64,000 nucleotides of DNA. It comes from Sulfuriroseicoccus oceanibius (GTDB taxonomy: Bacteria > Verrucomicrobiota > Verrucomicrobiia > Verrucomicrobiales > SLCJ01). The notes under the pieces were generated by a model that saw only the letters and a list, made by a program, of their open reading frames with translations, made no database searches and was not told the DNA's origin. Positions 9,189-17,360 of the stretch are shown piece by piece; the first letter of the stretch is position 1, and the number at the start of each line of letters is the position of its first letter. Made by a program: the position numbers and the translations under genes. Location of the stretch: positions 1,178,001 through 1,242,000 of the forward strand of contig NZ_CP066776.1 of NCBI RefSeq assembly GCF_010681825.2. Reading direction: 5' to 3'.

Positions 9189-11816
9189 ATGATGACCTGC
9201 CCGCCTCCTGATGAAATCAATGCCGAACTGGACGCCGACTTCAATGCTTGTCCGCATTGTCAGGCGGAGGTTGAGGTTTCGGCGTGTGCCCCATTTGAGA
9301 AAATTGCCTGCCCTGAATGTGGTGGCGCGATGCGTGTGCGGGTTCAGTTTGATCATTATGTGATCAAGAAGCAGCTCGGCGTTGGCGGAATGAGCCATGT
9401 CTTTGAGGCGTTGGATACCACACTGGACCGCCGCGTGGCGCTGAAGATCCTCAACCGCGAAAACAGTGCGGACGAGAGCCGGATCAAGCAATTCGAGCGT
9501 GAGGCCACACTCACGGCATCGGTTTCCAACCCGAACGTGGTGCGTGTCTTTGGCGTGGGGATCGCCAACGGTAACTTCTATATCGCGATGGAGCTGGTGG
9601 AGGGCTATTCGCTGGAGGAGCGGTTGCACGAGAAGGGCAAGATCGAAGAACAGCGTGTGCTGGACCTCGCGATCGAATCGGTAGACGGTCTGCGGGCGGC
9701 ATCGCGCGTGGGACTCATCCACAGGGACATCAAGCCGGGTAATATTCTGGTGACCAACGACGGCCATGCCAAGATCGTGGACTTCGGATTGGCTCTGATT
9801 TTCGAAGGCGGCGAAACCGAGGCGGACGAAGAAATGTGGGCGACTCCATATTACGTGCCGCCGGAGAAACTCGCAGGCGCGACCGAGGATATCCGGAGCG
9901 ATCTGTACAGTTTTGGTGCGACGTTGTTCCACTTGCTCGCCGGGCAGCCGATGTACAACACCAGCAGCAACAGCATCGAAGAGCTGCTGCAGGTGAAACA
10001 ACAATCGGTGAAGCTCGGGGCGGTGGCTCCGATGGTTTCCAGTGCCACTCAGCAGGTGGTAGATCGGTTGGTGATGCCAGATCCTGATCAGCGTTATGCG
10101 GATTACGATGCGTTGTACGACGAGTTGTGTGCTGCGCGTGATTCATTGCGTTCCTCCGCTGAAGCCGCTGTGGCTACCAAGGGCGTGGCCAAAGGCAAGG
10201 TGCAGAAGAAGAACACGGCGCTGAAAGTCGTGGGTGGGCTGGCGGTTTTGGGAGCGGTTGGTGGTGTGGTTGCCTGGCAGATGCTGCAGACCGCGATTGA
10301 TGACGGAAAAGCTGCCCTTGTGGAGGCTGGTAACGAGGTGGTTGAGGCTGTGAATGAGGAGATCGAAGCGGCGTCCAGCGGGTTTGAAGAGCGTGCCAAC
10401 GCAGACGCGGGAACGCGCTTCATCGAGGCGCGGGCGAGCTTGCTTGCGGGCGACTATGACAAGGCGGCCGATGAGTTTCAGAGTCTGATGAATGACTCCG
10501 CCACTTCGCAGCCGATGGCGAACTGGGCAGGCCTCAATGCGGCATTCGCTCACTACCTGCTGGGTCAGCCAGGCAAGGCGCGGATTGTGCTGGCGGAGAT
10601 GCGCGCGCATCCGAAGTTCGACGACTTGCTGATGGACGAGGATTTGCGCACCTACTTTGAACGAGTGAGCAGCACGGTGCTAACGAAGTGGCCTGTCGCC
10701 GAGAATGTGGTGGCTGATTTGCCAACCAATGGCGAATGGGGGTTTGCGGTGATGCTCTACGGCTTGAAGAACTGGGAACATGGCCGTTTCCAGTTGGCTT
10801 CCGAGATGATTGGGAAGGTGGATTTGGACAACGTGGAGCAGCGCTACGAGTGGCTGCGCGACTACCGTGGATTGCTGAACAATTACATCTACGATGCCAA
10901 GACCATGCTCAATTTGCCGTTGGATGAGACCGGTACGGTGAGCTCCGACGTGGACGTCACCATCGGTGTGTTGCAGCGTGCGCACGACGAGCTGAAGATG
11001 GAGGGCCGTGCGAAAGACATGGTCGCCGCACGCCTGGAGCGACTGCGCTCATTGAAGGTGGAGCTCGAAGAGGCCGAGCGCCGTGAGGTCGAACGCGAAC
11101 AACGCGAGTTGATCCGCAACGAGATGATCAAGGTTGCGAAGTTGCGTCCGCAGTTGAAGAAGCTGGGTGAGAGCTATCAGTTCCGTGAGGCGGCCGCGTT
11201 GGCGCGCAGCACCAAGCTCGAGACGTCGGAAGCCAAGAGTGAGATGAAGAACACGAGCTTCCTGTATCAGGGGTGTGAGCAGTTCATCGATTTGTTGATT
11301 CAGGATCTGAATGAACATTCGTTCCGAGGCTCGCTCAAGCTGACCGAGCGCAGTGCGGAAATGCGTGGCGTGACCGTGGTGAAGGCTACCAGCGCGAGCC
11401 TGGCGGTGCGCCGGGGCGGCGCTGTGTTCACTCAAAAGGTGGAGGAGATGCCGCAAGAGACATTGGTGAAGCTGGCCGAGTGGGCGTTGGAGCAGACCAA
11501 AGGTGCGGATGCACGCCAGGCTCGCTTCAAGGCACTGGCGGCGTTCTGTGTGTTTACCGGAGATCTTGAACGTGGCGATTCTGCGGCATCGGAGGTGAGC
11601 ATGCTTGACCGTGAGTTCACCAATGCGTGGAAGAGCCTGCGCCGCCGGGTGGACAAAGCGAATGCCAAAGCGGCCGAGCAGGCCGAACTTATGGAGGGCG
11701 CGTCGTCGTCCCGTGGAGGCTCCGATAGTTTGTTCGATGACTCGGGGAACGACGCACCGGATCCACTCGAAGGCGATTCCGGATTGGACGAGTCGCTCTT
11801 CGATGATCCGTTCTAA
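9189..11816 (+). CDS. Eukaryotic-type Ser/Thr protein kinase with N-terminal zinc ribbon and long helical C-terminal region
   Basis: About 875 residues. A short zinc-ribbon-like segment (CPHC at 21-24, CPEC at 41-44) is followed by a complete Hanks-type kinase domain: glycine loop LGVGGMSHV (63-71), VALKIL with Lys86, catalytic loop HRDIKPGN (178-185), DFG (198-200), and TPYYVPPE in place of APE. One transmembrane helix (about 347-367) separates this cytoplasmic part from a roughly 500-residue outer part with TPR-like helices and a charged coiled coil (EEAERREVEREQRELIRNEM). The C-terminus is acidic. ATGs at 9189 and 9192 are equally possible. Such membrane kinases phosphorylate proteins in signalling; ligand and targets are unknown. 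The gene diverges from rplI; the 270-base gap shows nothing else. Confidence 0.88.
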   Translation: MMTCPPPDEINAELDADFNACPHCQAEVEVSACAPFEKIACPECGGAMRVRVQFDHYVIKKQLGVGGMSHVFEALDTTLDRRVALKILNRENSADESRIKQFEREATLTASVSNPNVVRVFGVGIANGNFYIAMELVEGYSLEERLHEKGKIEEQRVLDLAIESVDGLRAASRVGLIHRDIKPGNILVTNDGHAKIVDFGLALIFEGGETEADEEMWATPYYVPPEKLAGATEDIRSDLYSFGATLFHLLAGQPMYNTSSNSIEELLQVKQQSVKLGAVAPMVSSATQQVVDRLVMPDPDQRYADYDALYDELCAARDSLRSSAEAAVATKGVAKGKVQKKNTALKVVGGLAVLGAVGGVVAWQMLQTAIDDGKAALVEAGNEVVEAVNEEIEAASSGFEERANADAGTRFIEARASLLAGDYDKAADEFQSLMNDSATSQPMANWAGLNAAFAHYLLGQPGKARIVLAEMRAHPKFDDLLMDEDLRTYFERVSSTVLTKWPVAENVVADLPTNGEWGFAVMLYGLKNWEHGRFQLASEMIGKVDLDNVEQRYEWLRDYRGLLNNYIYDAKTMLNLPLDETGTVSSDVDVTIGVLQRAHDELKMEGRAKDMVAARLERLRSLKVELEEAERREVEREQRELIRNEMIKVAKLRPQLKKLGESYQFREAAALARSTKLETSEAKSEMKNTSFLYQGCEQFIDLLIQDLNEHSFRGSLKLTERSAEMRGVTVVKATSASLAVRRGGAVFTQKVEEMPQETLVKLAEWALEQTKGADARQARFKALAAFCVFTGDLERGDSAASEVSMLDREFTNAWKSLRRRVDKANAKAAEQAELMEGASSSRGGSDSLFDDSGNDAPDPLEGDSGLDESLFDDPF

Positions 11817-11846
11817 CCGATGGGTTGGTTTTTTTGATCAAAAAAG

Positions 11847-11884
11847 AAATCCCGCTGCAGGGTCGTCTGCAGCGGGATTTTTTG
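11847..11884. terminator. Bidirectional terminator between kinase and selD
   Basis: AAATCCCGCTGCAG pairs perfectly with CTGCAGCGGGATTT across a 6-base loop, with a T-run after it on the plus strand and As before it (Ts on the minus strand). It serves the converging kinase and selD genes. Confidence 0.93.
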
Positions 11885-11917
11885 TGAGTGGGTCGGGCTT
11901 GTTGCGAGCACTCGGGA

Positions 11918-12976
11918 TCAGGCGAGCACCACGCGGGTGCCGTCCGCCTCCGCGGGCAGCACTTCGCCGACGATGGCGGCGCAGAGCGCGTTTTCCTCGC
12001 GCAGGATTTCGAGCACGCGGTCGACATGTGCTGGTGGCACGCAGAGCAGCAGGCCGCCGCTGGTCTGGGCGTCGGTGACGAGAGTCATGAAGTGATCCTC
12101 GACGCCTGCTTCGATGCGGGTCATGGGCTCGGCCATTTCCCGGTTCTTCTTTGACCCGCCGGGCACGCAGCCTTGTTGGATCAGCTCAAGGACGTCGGGA
12201 TCGACCAATGGGATGTCGGCCGTGTTGAGTTGGGCCGAGACCTGGCTGCTCTTGCAGATGTTGGCCAAATGTCCGAGCAGGCCGAAGCCCGTGACGTCGG
12301 TGGCTGCCTGGCACAACCCTTCACCGGCGATGGTGGCGCCCGGTGTGTTGAGTGTGCGCATGACATCGACGCTGGCGTCGATCATGGCGCCGGTGGCGAT
12401 GCCTCGTTTGATGGCGGTTGAGATGATGCCGGTCCCGATAGGTTTGCTCAGCACCAGGACGTCGCCGGGCTTGGCGCCTTCGTTCGACATCATGCGGTCC
12501 GGGTGGACGACGCCGGTGACCGAGAGGCCGTAGAGAGGCTCCGGGTTTTGCACGGTGTGGCCGCCGACCATAGCGCACTCGGCTTCCACTACTTTGTCGG
12601 CACCTCCTTTGAGGATCAGGTTGATCTGTTCCAGCGTGAGCTGGTCGGTGGGGACGCCCATGATGTTCATGGCGGTGATGGGCTTGCCGCCCATGGCGTA
12701 GACATCCGAGAGCGAGTTGGTCGCGGCGATCTGACCGAAGAGGTACGGGTCGTCGACGATGGGTGTGAAGAAGTCCAGCGTCTGCACCAGCGCGGTGTCA
12801 GGCGTCATTTGGTAGACCGCTGCGTCGTCCGAGGTGGCGGAGCCGACGATGACGGCTGGGTCGTGGTGTTGGTTGAGTCCACGCAGAACCTGCGTGAGTT
12901 CGGCTTGGCCGAGCTTGGATGCTCATCCAGCGCACGACGAGAGTTGGGTCAGGCGGGTAATGTCTTCGCGGGTCAT
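11918..12976 (-). CDS. selD: Selenide, water dikinase with in-frame UGA (selenocysteine) codon
   Basis: Makes selenophosphate from selenide and ATP, the selenium donor for selenocysteine. An ORF starting at 12808 misses the catalytic N-terminus. From the ATG at 12974-12976 the frame reads MTREDITRLTQLSSCAG, then TGA (12923-12925), then ASKLGQAELTQVL and on without break to the stop, 352 residues in all. The SelD family has Cys or Sec exactly here, in the xxCAG(C/U)xxK motif, with the catalytic Lys three residues on (K21). The body carries VVGGHTVQNPEP, GDVLVLSKPIGTG and TDVTGFGLLGHL, as expected. A tRNA-Sec gene 162 bases upstream on the same strand and a hairpin 26 bases after the UGA support readthrough. 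selA and selB are not in the window. Confidence 0.95.
12880..12896 (-). promoter_or_regulatory. Candidate bacterial SECIS hairpin in selD mRNA
   Basis: On the minus strand CACGCAG-GTT-CTGCGTG forms a perfect 7-bp stem whose apex reads AGGUUCU, similar to the GGU-containing apical loop of the E. coli fdhF SECIS. It begins 26 bases after the UGA codon. A second small stem (TCGGC-CAA-GCCGA) lies between them. Bacterial SECIS elements need a G-containing apical loop a few tens of bases after the UGA, so this is the better candidate. Confidence 0.6.
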
Positions 12977-13137
12977 GGAAATGGGAATTGGGATTCGGCA
13001 TCAATTACGCATAGCCCGTGGTTCAGAGCTAGCAGCAATTCGGTTGCGGCCGTGAGCGACGCTCCGTTGTCGGATTCGTTTAACCTGAATCAACCGCAGC
13101 TGCGGGCGGGATGTGAGCTCGACGCCAAGACGAAAAT

Positions 13138-13232
13138 TGGCGGAGAGGGAAGGAATCGAACCAACCTGACTCCGGTTAGAAGTCACAACGGTTTTGAAGA
13201 CCGCGGAGGCCACCAGGCACCCATCACTCTCC
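13138..13232 (-). tRNA. selC: tRNA-Sec (anticodon TCA)
   Basis: A 95-nt gene on the minus strand, the same length as E. coli tRNA-Sec, with CCA encoded. The anticodon arm is CGGT-CTTCAAA-ACCG, giving anticodon TCA, which reads UGA. The variable arm is long and paired (TGACTTC/GGAGTCA, 7 bp) and the D-arm is extended (GGGTGCC-TGGT-GGCCTCC), both features of tRNA-Sec. The acceptor stem GGAGAGTG/CCCTCTCC has one mismatch by eye, and the T stem has two apparent U-U pairs, which is unusual. It sits just upstream of selD. Confidence 0.9.
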
Positions 13233-13425
13233 GATTTTTGGCGGAGCCGCCGGTGGAATGTGCGCGCCCATTGCTGGGGGCTGGTCACCGGCGGGGGTAT
13301 CTATACACATCCGACTGCGGGGGTCTAACACGAAATTGCGGGATATTTCAGAGTGGATGCGGGGCGTGGGTTCGGCTCCAGATTTTCGTTGCGGGGGGCG
13401 GTGGGCTGCGGTTGAGTGAGCACAC

Positions 13426-14559
13426 ATGGGAGGACGACTGAAATTTGGCGTGCTTGACCGGTATATCGGTGGGCAGGTGCTTTTTGCCACGGTGTTTGGT
13501 GTGGTGGTGTTGTGCTTTGTTTTGGTGCTGGGCAACATCTTCAAGGAGATGCTGCCGCGCTTGGTGGATGGTCAGGTTTCGAGCGAATACTTTTTACGCT
13601 TCATCCTGTACGTGATGCCGTTTTCGTTGGTGTTCACGATTCCGTGGGGCTTTTTGACGGCGGTGTTGTTGGTGTTTGGCCGGCTTTCGGCGGACAACGA
13701 ATTGGTTACGATGCGGATGGCGGGCGTGAGTACGACGCGTTTGTGCATGCCTGTGTTTGTGTTGGGGATCGCGCTTTCTTCGATGTGCTGGTGGATCAAT
13801 GTGTCGGTGGCACCGAAGGCGAAGACGGCGATTGAGCAGATGTTTGTGGATATGGCGACGAACAACGCGCAGGCGGTGTTGGTGCCGGATCAGATGATCA
13901 CTGCGTTCCCTGGCAACATTATCTTCTTCCGCGACGAGGTGGATGGGAAGCTGCAGGATCTGACGCTTTTCAAGATGCACAAAGACCGACGCGTGGATAA
14001 TTTCGTCCATGCCAAGGAGGCGGAGTACGAGCAGGATTCCGAGGCGATGGCTTCATACATGCATCTGAGCGATGCTTATATTGCGATGCGCGAAAAGGGC
14101 TCCGACTCACAGGGCGTGAGGGAGTGGTCGCACAAGTGGATCCGCGATTCGACGCTGCCGGCAATCGATCTGAGCAAGCTCGACAACCGACGCTTGAAGT
14201 CGGGGATGCAGACCAACGGGGAACTGCGGGCATATCTCAATGGCGAACGCGATGTGGAGCTCAATAAAGAACAACGCAATAAGTTCCGCTCCGAGATCAG
14301 CAAGCGCTGGTCGTTCTCGCTGGCGTGCATCACGCTGGGCTTGATCGGGATCCCGCTGGGGATTACGGCGCAGCGGCGTGAGACGTCGATTGGCTTTGTG
14401 CTGAGTCTCGTGGTGGCGTGTATCTACTTCTTCTTCATCATTATCGGCGATACGTTTTCGTCGAAATCAGGGCCGCTTCCGCACATCCTGATGTGGATGC
14501 CTAATGTCTTGTTCCTGGGGTTGGGGGTGCATCTTTTCCGTAAGACGGCGAAGCGTTAG
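13426..14559 (+). CDS. LptF/LptG-family permease (YjgP/YjgQ)
   Basis: A 377-residue inner-membrane protein. Three hydrophobic helices near the N-terminus (VLFATVFGVVVLCFVLVLG, FILYVMPFSLVFTIPWGFLTAVLLVFG, CMPVFVLGIALSSMCWWINV) and three at the C-terminus flank a periplasmic beta-jellyroll region. The segment GRLSADNELVTMRMAGVS is the conserved coupling signature of LptF/LptG, the transmembrane subunits that, with the LptB ATPase, extract lipopolysaccharide from the inner membrane and pass it to the Lpt bridge. Which of the two paralogues this is cannot be told, and the partner genes are not adjacent. Nothing else is seen in the 193-base gap to the tRNA-Sec gene. Confidence 0.88.
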   Translation: MGGRLKFGVLDRYIGGQVLFATVFGVVVLCFVLVLGNIFKEMLPRLVDGQVSSEYFLRFILYVMPFSLVFTIPWGFLTAVLLVFGRLSADNELVTMRMAGVSTTRLCMPVFVLGIALSSMCWWINVSVAPKAKTAIEQMFVDMATNNAQAVLVPDQMITAFPGNIIFFRDEVDGKLQDLTLFKMHKDRRVDNFVHAKEAEYEQDSEAMASYMHLSDAYIAMREKGSDSQGVREWSHKWIRDSTLPAIDLSKLDNRRLKSGMQTNGELRAYLNGERDVELNKEQRNKFRSEISKRWSFSLACITLGLIGIPLGITAQRRETSIGFVLSLVVACIYFFFIIIGDTFSSKSGPLPHILMWMPNVLFLGLGVHLFRKTAKR

Positions 14560-14630
14560 GCCTGATCTGAAAACCTTTCGGGATTTCCTCTTGATGGCGC
14601 GGTGAATCCGGTGCATTTCCATGCGCAGTT

Positions 14631-15080
14631 ATGATTCACGTACTTTTTGGCACACACAGCGGCAACTCTGAAGATCTGGCCACCGAGTTGAGCGAACGGA
14701 TCGAGCAGGCCGGGCATGAAGTGGAAGTGATCGACCTCGGTGACGATCACGATGCCTCGTTGCTCGAGGGGATTGAGGTCGCGTTCTTCATCGTGAGTAC
14801 GTGGGGCGAGGGCGATCCTCCGCAGGATGTGCAGGACTTCTTCGAAGACGTGAAAGCACGCGAGCCAATGGGCTTGGAGAATATGAGCTTTGGCGTGCTG
14901 GCCCTGGGAGACAAGAGCTACGAGAACTTCTGCGGTTTTGGGAAGAACCTGGAGAAGGAGCTGCAGCGTCACGGGGCGGAGTCAGTGGTCGAGCGGATCG
15001 ACTGCGATGTGTTCTTCGATGATGACTACGAAGAATGGGCCGGACAGGTGATCGAGTGGGTGTCTGATTACGATGGGTAG
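14631..15080 (+). CDS. Flavodoxin-like protein (MioC/sulfite-reductase-type flavodoxin domain)
   Basis: 149 residues. The FMN phosphate loop is GTHSGNSEDLA (residues 7-17); STWGEGDPPQD and LALGDKSYENFCGFGK supply the isoalloxazine-binding loops as in the flavodoxin domains of sulfite reductase and cytochrome P450 reductase. It stands alone without a reductase domain, as in MioC, and would carry single electrons between an NADPH-dependent reductase and an unknown acceptor. It is acidic. It lies 71 bases after the Lpt permease gene on the same strand; no partner is evident. Confidence 0.88.
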   Translation: MIHVLFGTHSGNSEDLATELSERIEQAGHEVEVIDLGDDHDASLLEGIEVAFFIVSTWGEGDPPQDVQDFFEDVKAREPMGLENMSFGVLALGDKSYENFCGFGKNLEKELQRHGAESVVERIDCDVFFDDDYEEWAGQVIEWVSDYDG

Positions 15081-15158
15081 GATCGAGATGCCGGTGGATT
15101 ACAATCCGCTGGCGAATTGGTAAGTGGGTTGGCTTGAGATGCGTGCCATAATGGTGCC

Positions 15159-15548
15159 ATGAACGACACGCATTCCAAAACCATTGGCTACCTGCTTTGG
15201 ATCTTCGGCTTTCTCGGTGCCCACCGCTTTTACTATGGGCGCCAGATCACCGGCGTGATTTGGTTTTTCACGCTGGGATTGTTGGGGATTGGTTGGATCA
15301 TTGATCTGTTTTTGATCCCATGGATGGACCGCGATGCCGACTTCAAGTACACGGCCGGGCGGTATGATTATTCGATCGCGTGGATCTTACAGACGTTTCT
15401 CGGGATTTTTGGGATCCATCGGTTTTATCTCGGCAAGATCTGGACCGGTTTGTTGTGGCTTTGTACCGGCGGGTTGTTCGGCGTGGGATATGTTTATGAT
15501 TACTTCACGTTGAATGGTCAGGTGGACGAGGCGAACCGCCGTGGGTAG
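15159..15548 (+). CDS. Protein with two TM2 domains
   Basis: A 129-residue membrane protein containing two copies of the TM2 module. Each begins with a G(A/I)HRFYxG motif (FGFLGAHRFYYGRQITG at about 17-33, LGIFGIHRFYLGKIWTG at about 83-99), continues with a hydrophobic helix and ends in DLF or DYF acidic residues. TM2 proteins are small membrane proteins of uncertain role. The internal duplication is clear from the repeated motif and spacing (66 residues apart). It starts 78 bases after the flavodoxin gene. Confidence 0.85.
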   Translation: MNDTHSKTIGYLLWIFGFLGAHRFYYGRQITGVIWFFTLGLLGIGWIIDLFLIPWMDRDADFKYTAGRYDYSIAWILQTFLGIFGIHRFYLGKIWTGLLWLCTGGLFGVGYVYDYFTLNGQVDEANRRG

Positions 15549-15869
15549 TGTGAGCGGCGCGGAGGCCATTCCAATCGGGGTGTGTTGGGCGGTGCCGGTG
15601 GGCATTGGTTTGTGAGCGCGGCGTGGGGACGGTGTCGCGCGTGACGGCAGGAATGCCGTCCGACCAGCGCTTCGCGATTGATGCTGCGGTGGTTTCGGGG
15701 GGGGAGGTTGTGCCGCCCTTGCGGGGCTTTGGTTAGACTGAAGGTGGGTCCCATGCAGTTGGCATGGGCTGCGTTGGGCCGCACCTCCGGTGTTCGGATG
15801 CCTGATTTCCGAGATCCGATGGGCAATCTGGTTGCAATGGGTGGGTAAATTTGGGCATGCTTCTCGGCG
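15549..15869. other. Intergenic region with one palindromic repeat copy, no gene seen
   Basis: The 321 bases between the TM2 gene and glpK contain no supported gene. At about 15641-15676 lies an inverted copy of the palindromic module found four times at 51-52 kb: the GACGGCAGGAATGCCGTC hairpin followed by CCAGCGCTTCGC. The rest shows no structure I recognise. Confidence 0.6.
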
Positions 15870-17354
15870 ATGTCTGCCGATGTGATTGTTGCTTTGGACC
15901 AGGGGACGACGAGTTCGCGCGCGCTCGTGTTTGACCGCGATTCGCGGATCGTGGCGGTGGCGCAGAAGGAGTTCACTCAGCATTACCCGGTGCCTGGCTG
16001 GGTGGAGCATGATCCTGAGGAGATTTGGCAGACGCAGAAGCAAACCTTGGACGAGGCATTGGCTGAGGCGGGCGAGGTGAATGTGCGGGCGATCGGGATT
16101 GCTAATCAACGCGAGACGGTGGTGGTTTGGGATCGGAACACAGGGGCGCCCGTGTATAACGCGATTGTTTGGCAGGACCGCCGGACGGCCGATACGTGCC
16201 GCAAGATGGCGGCGGAAGACGGCGTGGTGGCAATGGTGGGGGACAGAACTGGGCTGCGTCTGGATCCGTATTTTTCAGCGACCAAGGCGGCGTGGATTTT
16301 GAACCATGTGGAGGGGGCTCGGGAGAAGGCGGAGCGGGGTGAGCTTGCGATGGGGACTGTTGATAGCTGGTTGGTGTGGAAGCTCACCGGCGGCAAGCTA
16401 CATGTCACCGACGAGAGCAATGCCTCGCGCAGTCTGCTGTACAACATTCACGAGCATTGCTGGGATGATGAAATGCTGGAGTTGTTTGGTATTCCGCGGT
16501 CGATGCTACCCAAGGTTTGCGATTCGAGCGGGATTTGCGGCGAGACATCGGACGGTGTGCCTATTGCGGGGATGGCGGGGGACCAGCAGGCCGCGTTGTT
16601 TGGTCAGGCGTGCTTTGAGAAGGGGATGGCAAAGAACACCTACGGCACGGGATGCTTCTTGCTGATGCACACGGGGACGGACGCGGTGCGCTCGGAGAAC
16701 GATTTGCTGACCACGGTGGCGTGGCGGATTCGGGGCGTGACTGAGTATGCGTTGGAGGGATCGGTTTTCATGGGGGGCGCGGTGGTGCAGTGGTTGCGCG
16801 ATGAAATGAAGATGGTGGAGACTGCGGCGGAATGCAGTGAGTTGGCGGCATCGGTGGACGATGCGGGCGGGCTGTTCTTGGTGCCGGCGTTTGCCGGGCT
16901 GGGGGCACCTCATTGGGATCCGTACGCGCGCGGTGTGGCGGTGGGGATGACGCGGGGGACGGGGCGGACGCAGTTCTGTCGTGCGGCGATTGAGGCAATT
17001 GCCTATCAGGTGAACGATCTGGCGGAGTGCATGGTGGCGGACAGCGGGGTGGCATTGGAGGAGTTGCGGGTGGACGGCGGTGCGGCGCGAAGTGATGTGT
17101 TGCTGCAGTTTCAGGCGGATCTGGCGCAAGTGGATGTGGTGCGGCCGGAGGTGGTGGAAACCACCGCGTTGGGGGCTGCGTACCTGGCTGGGTTGGCGGT
17201 CGGATTCTGGGACGGCCGCGAGGAAATTGGACGCCGCTGGGCGAAGGAACGCGTTTTTGATCCTGCTGGAGATAAGGAGGAGGTGGATGGGAAGGTGCGT
17301 GGATGGCGGCGGGCGGTGGAGCGAGCCAAACACTGGGAGGAAGAAAAGGACTAA
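15870..17354 (+). CDS. glpK: Glycerol kinase
   Basis: A 494-residue cytosolic FGGY-family kinase that phosphorylates glycerol to sn-glycerol 3-phosphate. [15 protein letters not shown] at the N-terminus binds ATP phosphate; [42 protein letters not shown] and the second phosphate loop [15 protein letters not shown] match glycerol kinases closely. The aspartate in [13 protein letters not shown] fits the usual catalytic and substrate regions. glpD begins 6 bases after the stop, so the two form an operon for glycerol use. No glycerol facilitator gene or GlpR is adjacent. Confidence 0.96.
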   Translation: MSADVIVALDQGTTSSRALVFDRDSRIVAVAQKEFTQHYPVPGWVEHDPEEIWQTQKQTLDEALAEAGEVNVRAIGIANQRETVVVWDRNTGAPVYNAIVWQDRRTADTCRKMAAEDGVVAMVGDRTGLRLDPYFSATKAAWILNHVEGAREKAERGELAMGTVDSWLVWKLTGGKLHVTDESNASRSLLYNIHEHCWDDEMLELFGIPRSMLPKVCDSSGICGETSDGVPIAGMAGDQQAALFGQACFEKGMAKNTYGTGCFLLMHTGTDAVRSENDLLTTVAWRIRGVTEYALEGSVFMGGAVVQWLRDEMKMVETAAECSELAASVDDAGGLFLVPAFAGLGAPHWDPYARGVAVGMTRGTGRTQFCRAAIEAIAYQVNDLAECMVADSGVALEELRVDGGAARSDVLLQFQADLAQVDVVRPEVVETTALGAAYLAGLAVGFWDGREEIGRRWAKERVFDPAGDKEEVDGKVRGWRRAVERAKHWEEEKD

Positions 17355-17360
17355 CAACTT

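Noticed and set aside
11918-12808. selD as a truncated gene or pseudogene starting at 12808
   Set aside because: The frame continues upstream through one UGA at the catalytic Sec/Cys position, with tRNA-Sec nearby, so readthrough explains it better than decay.
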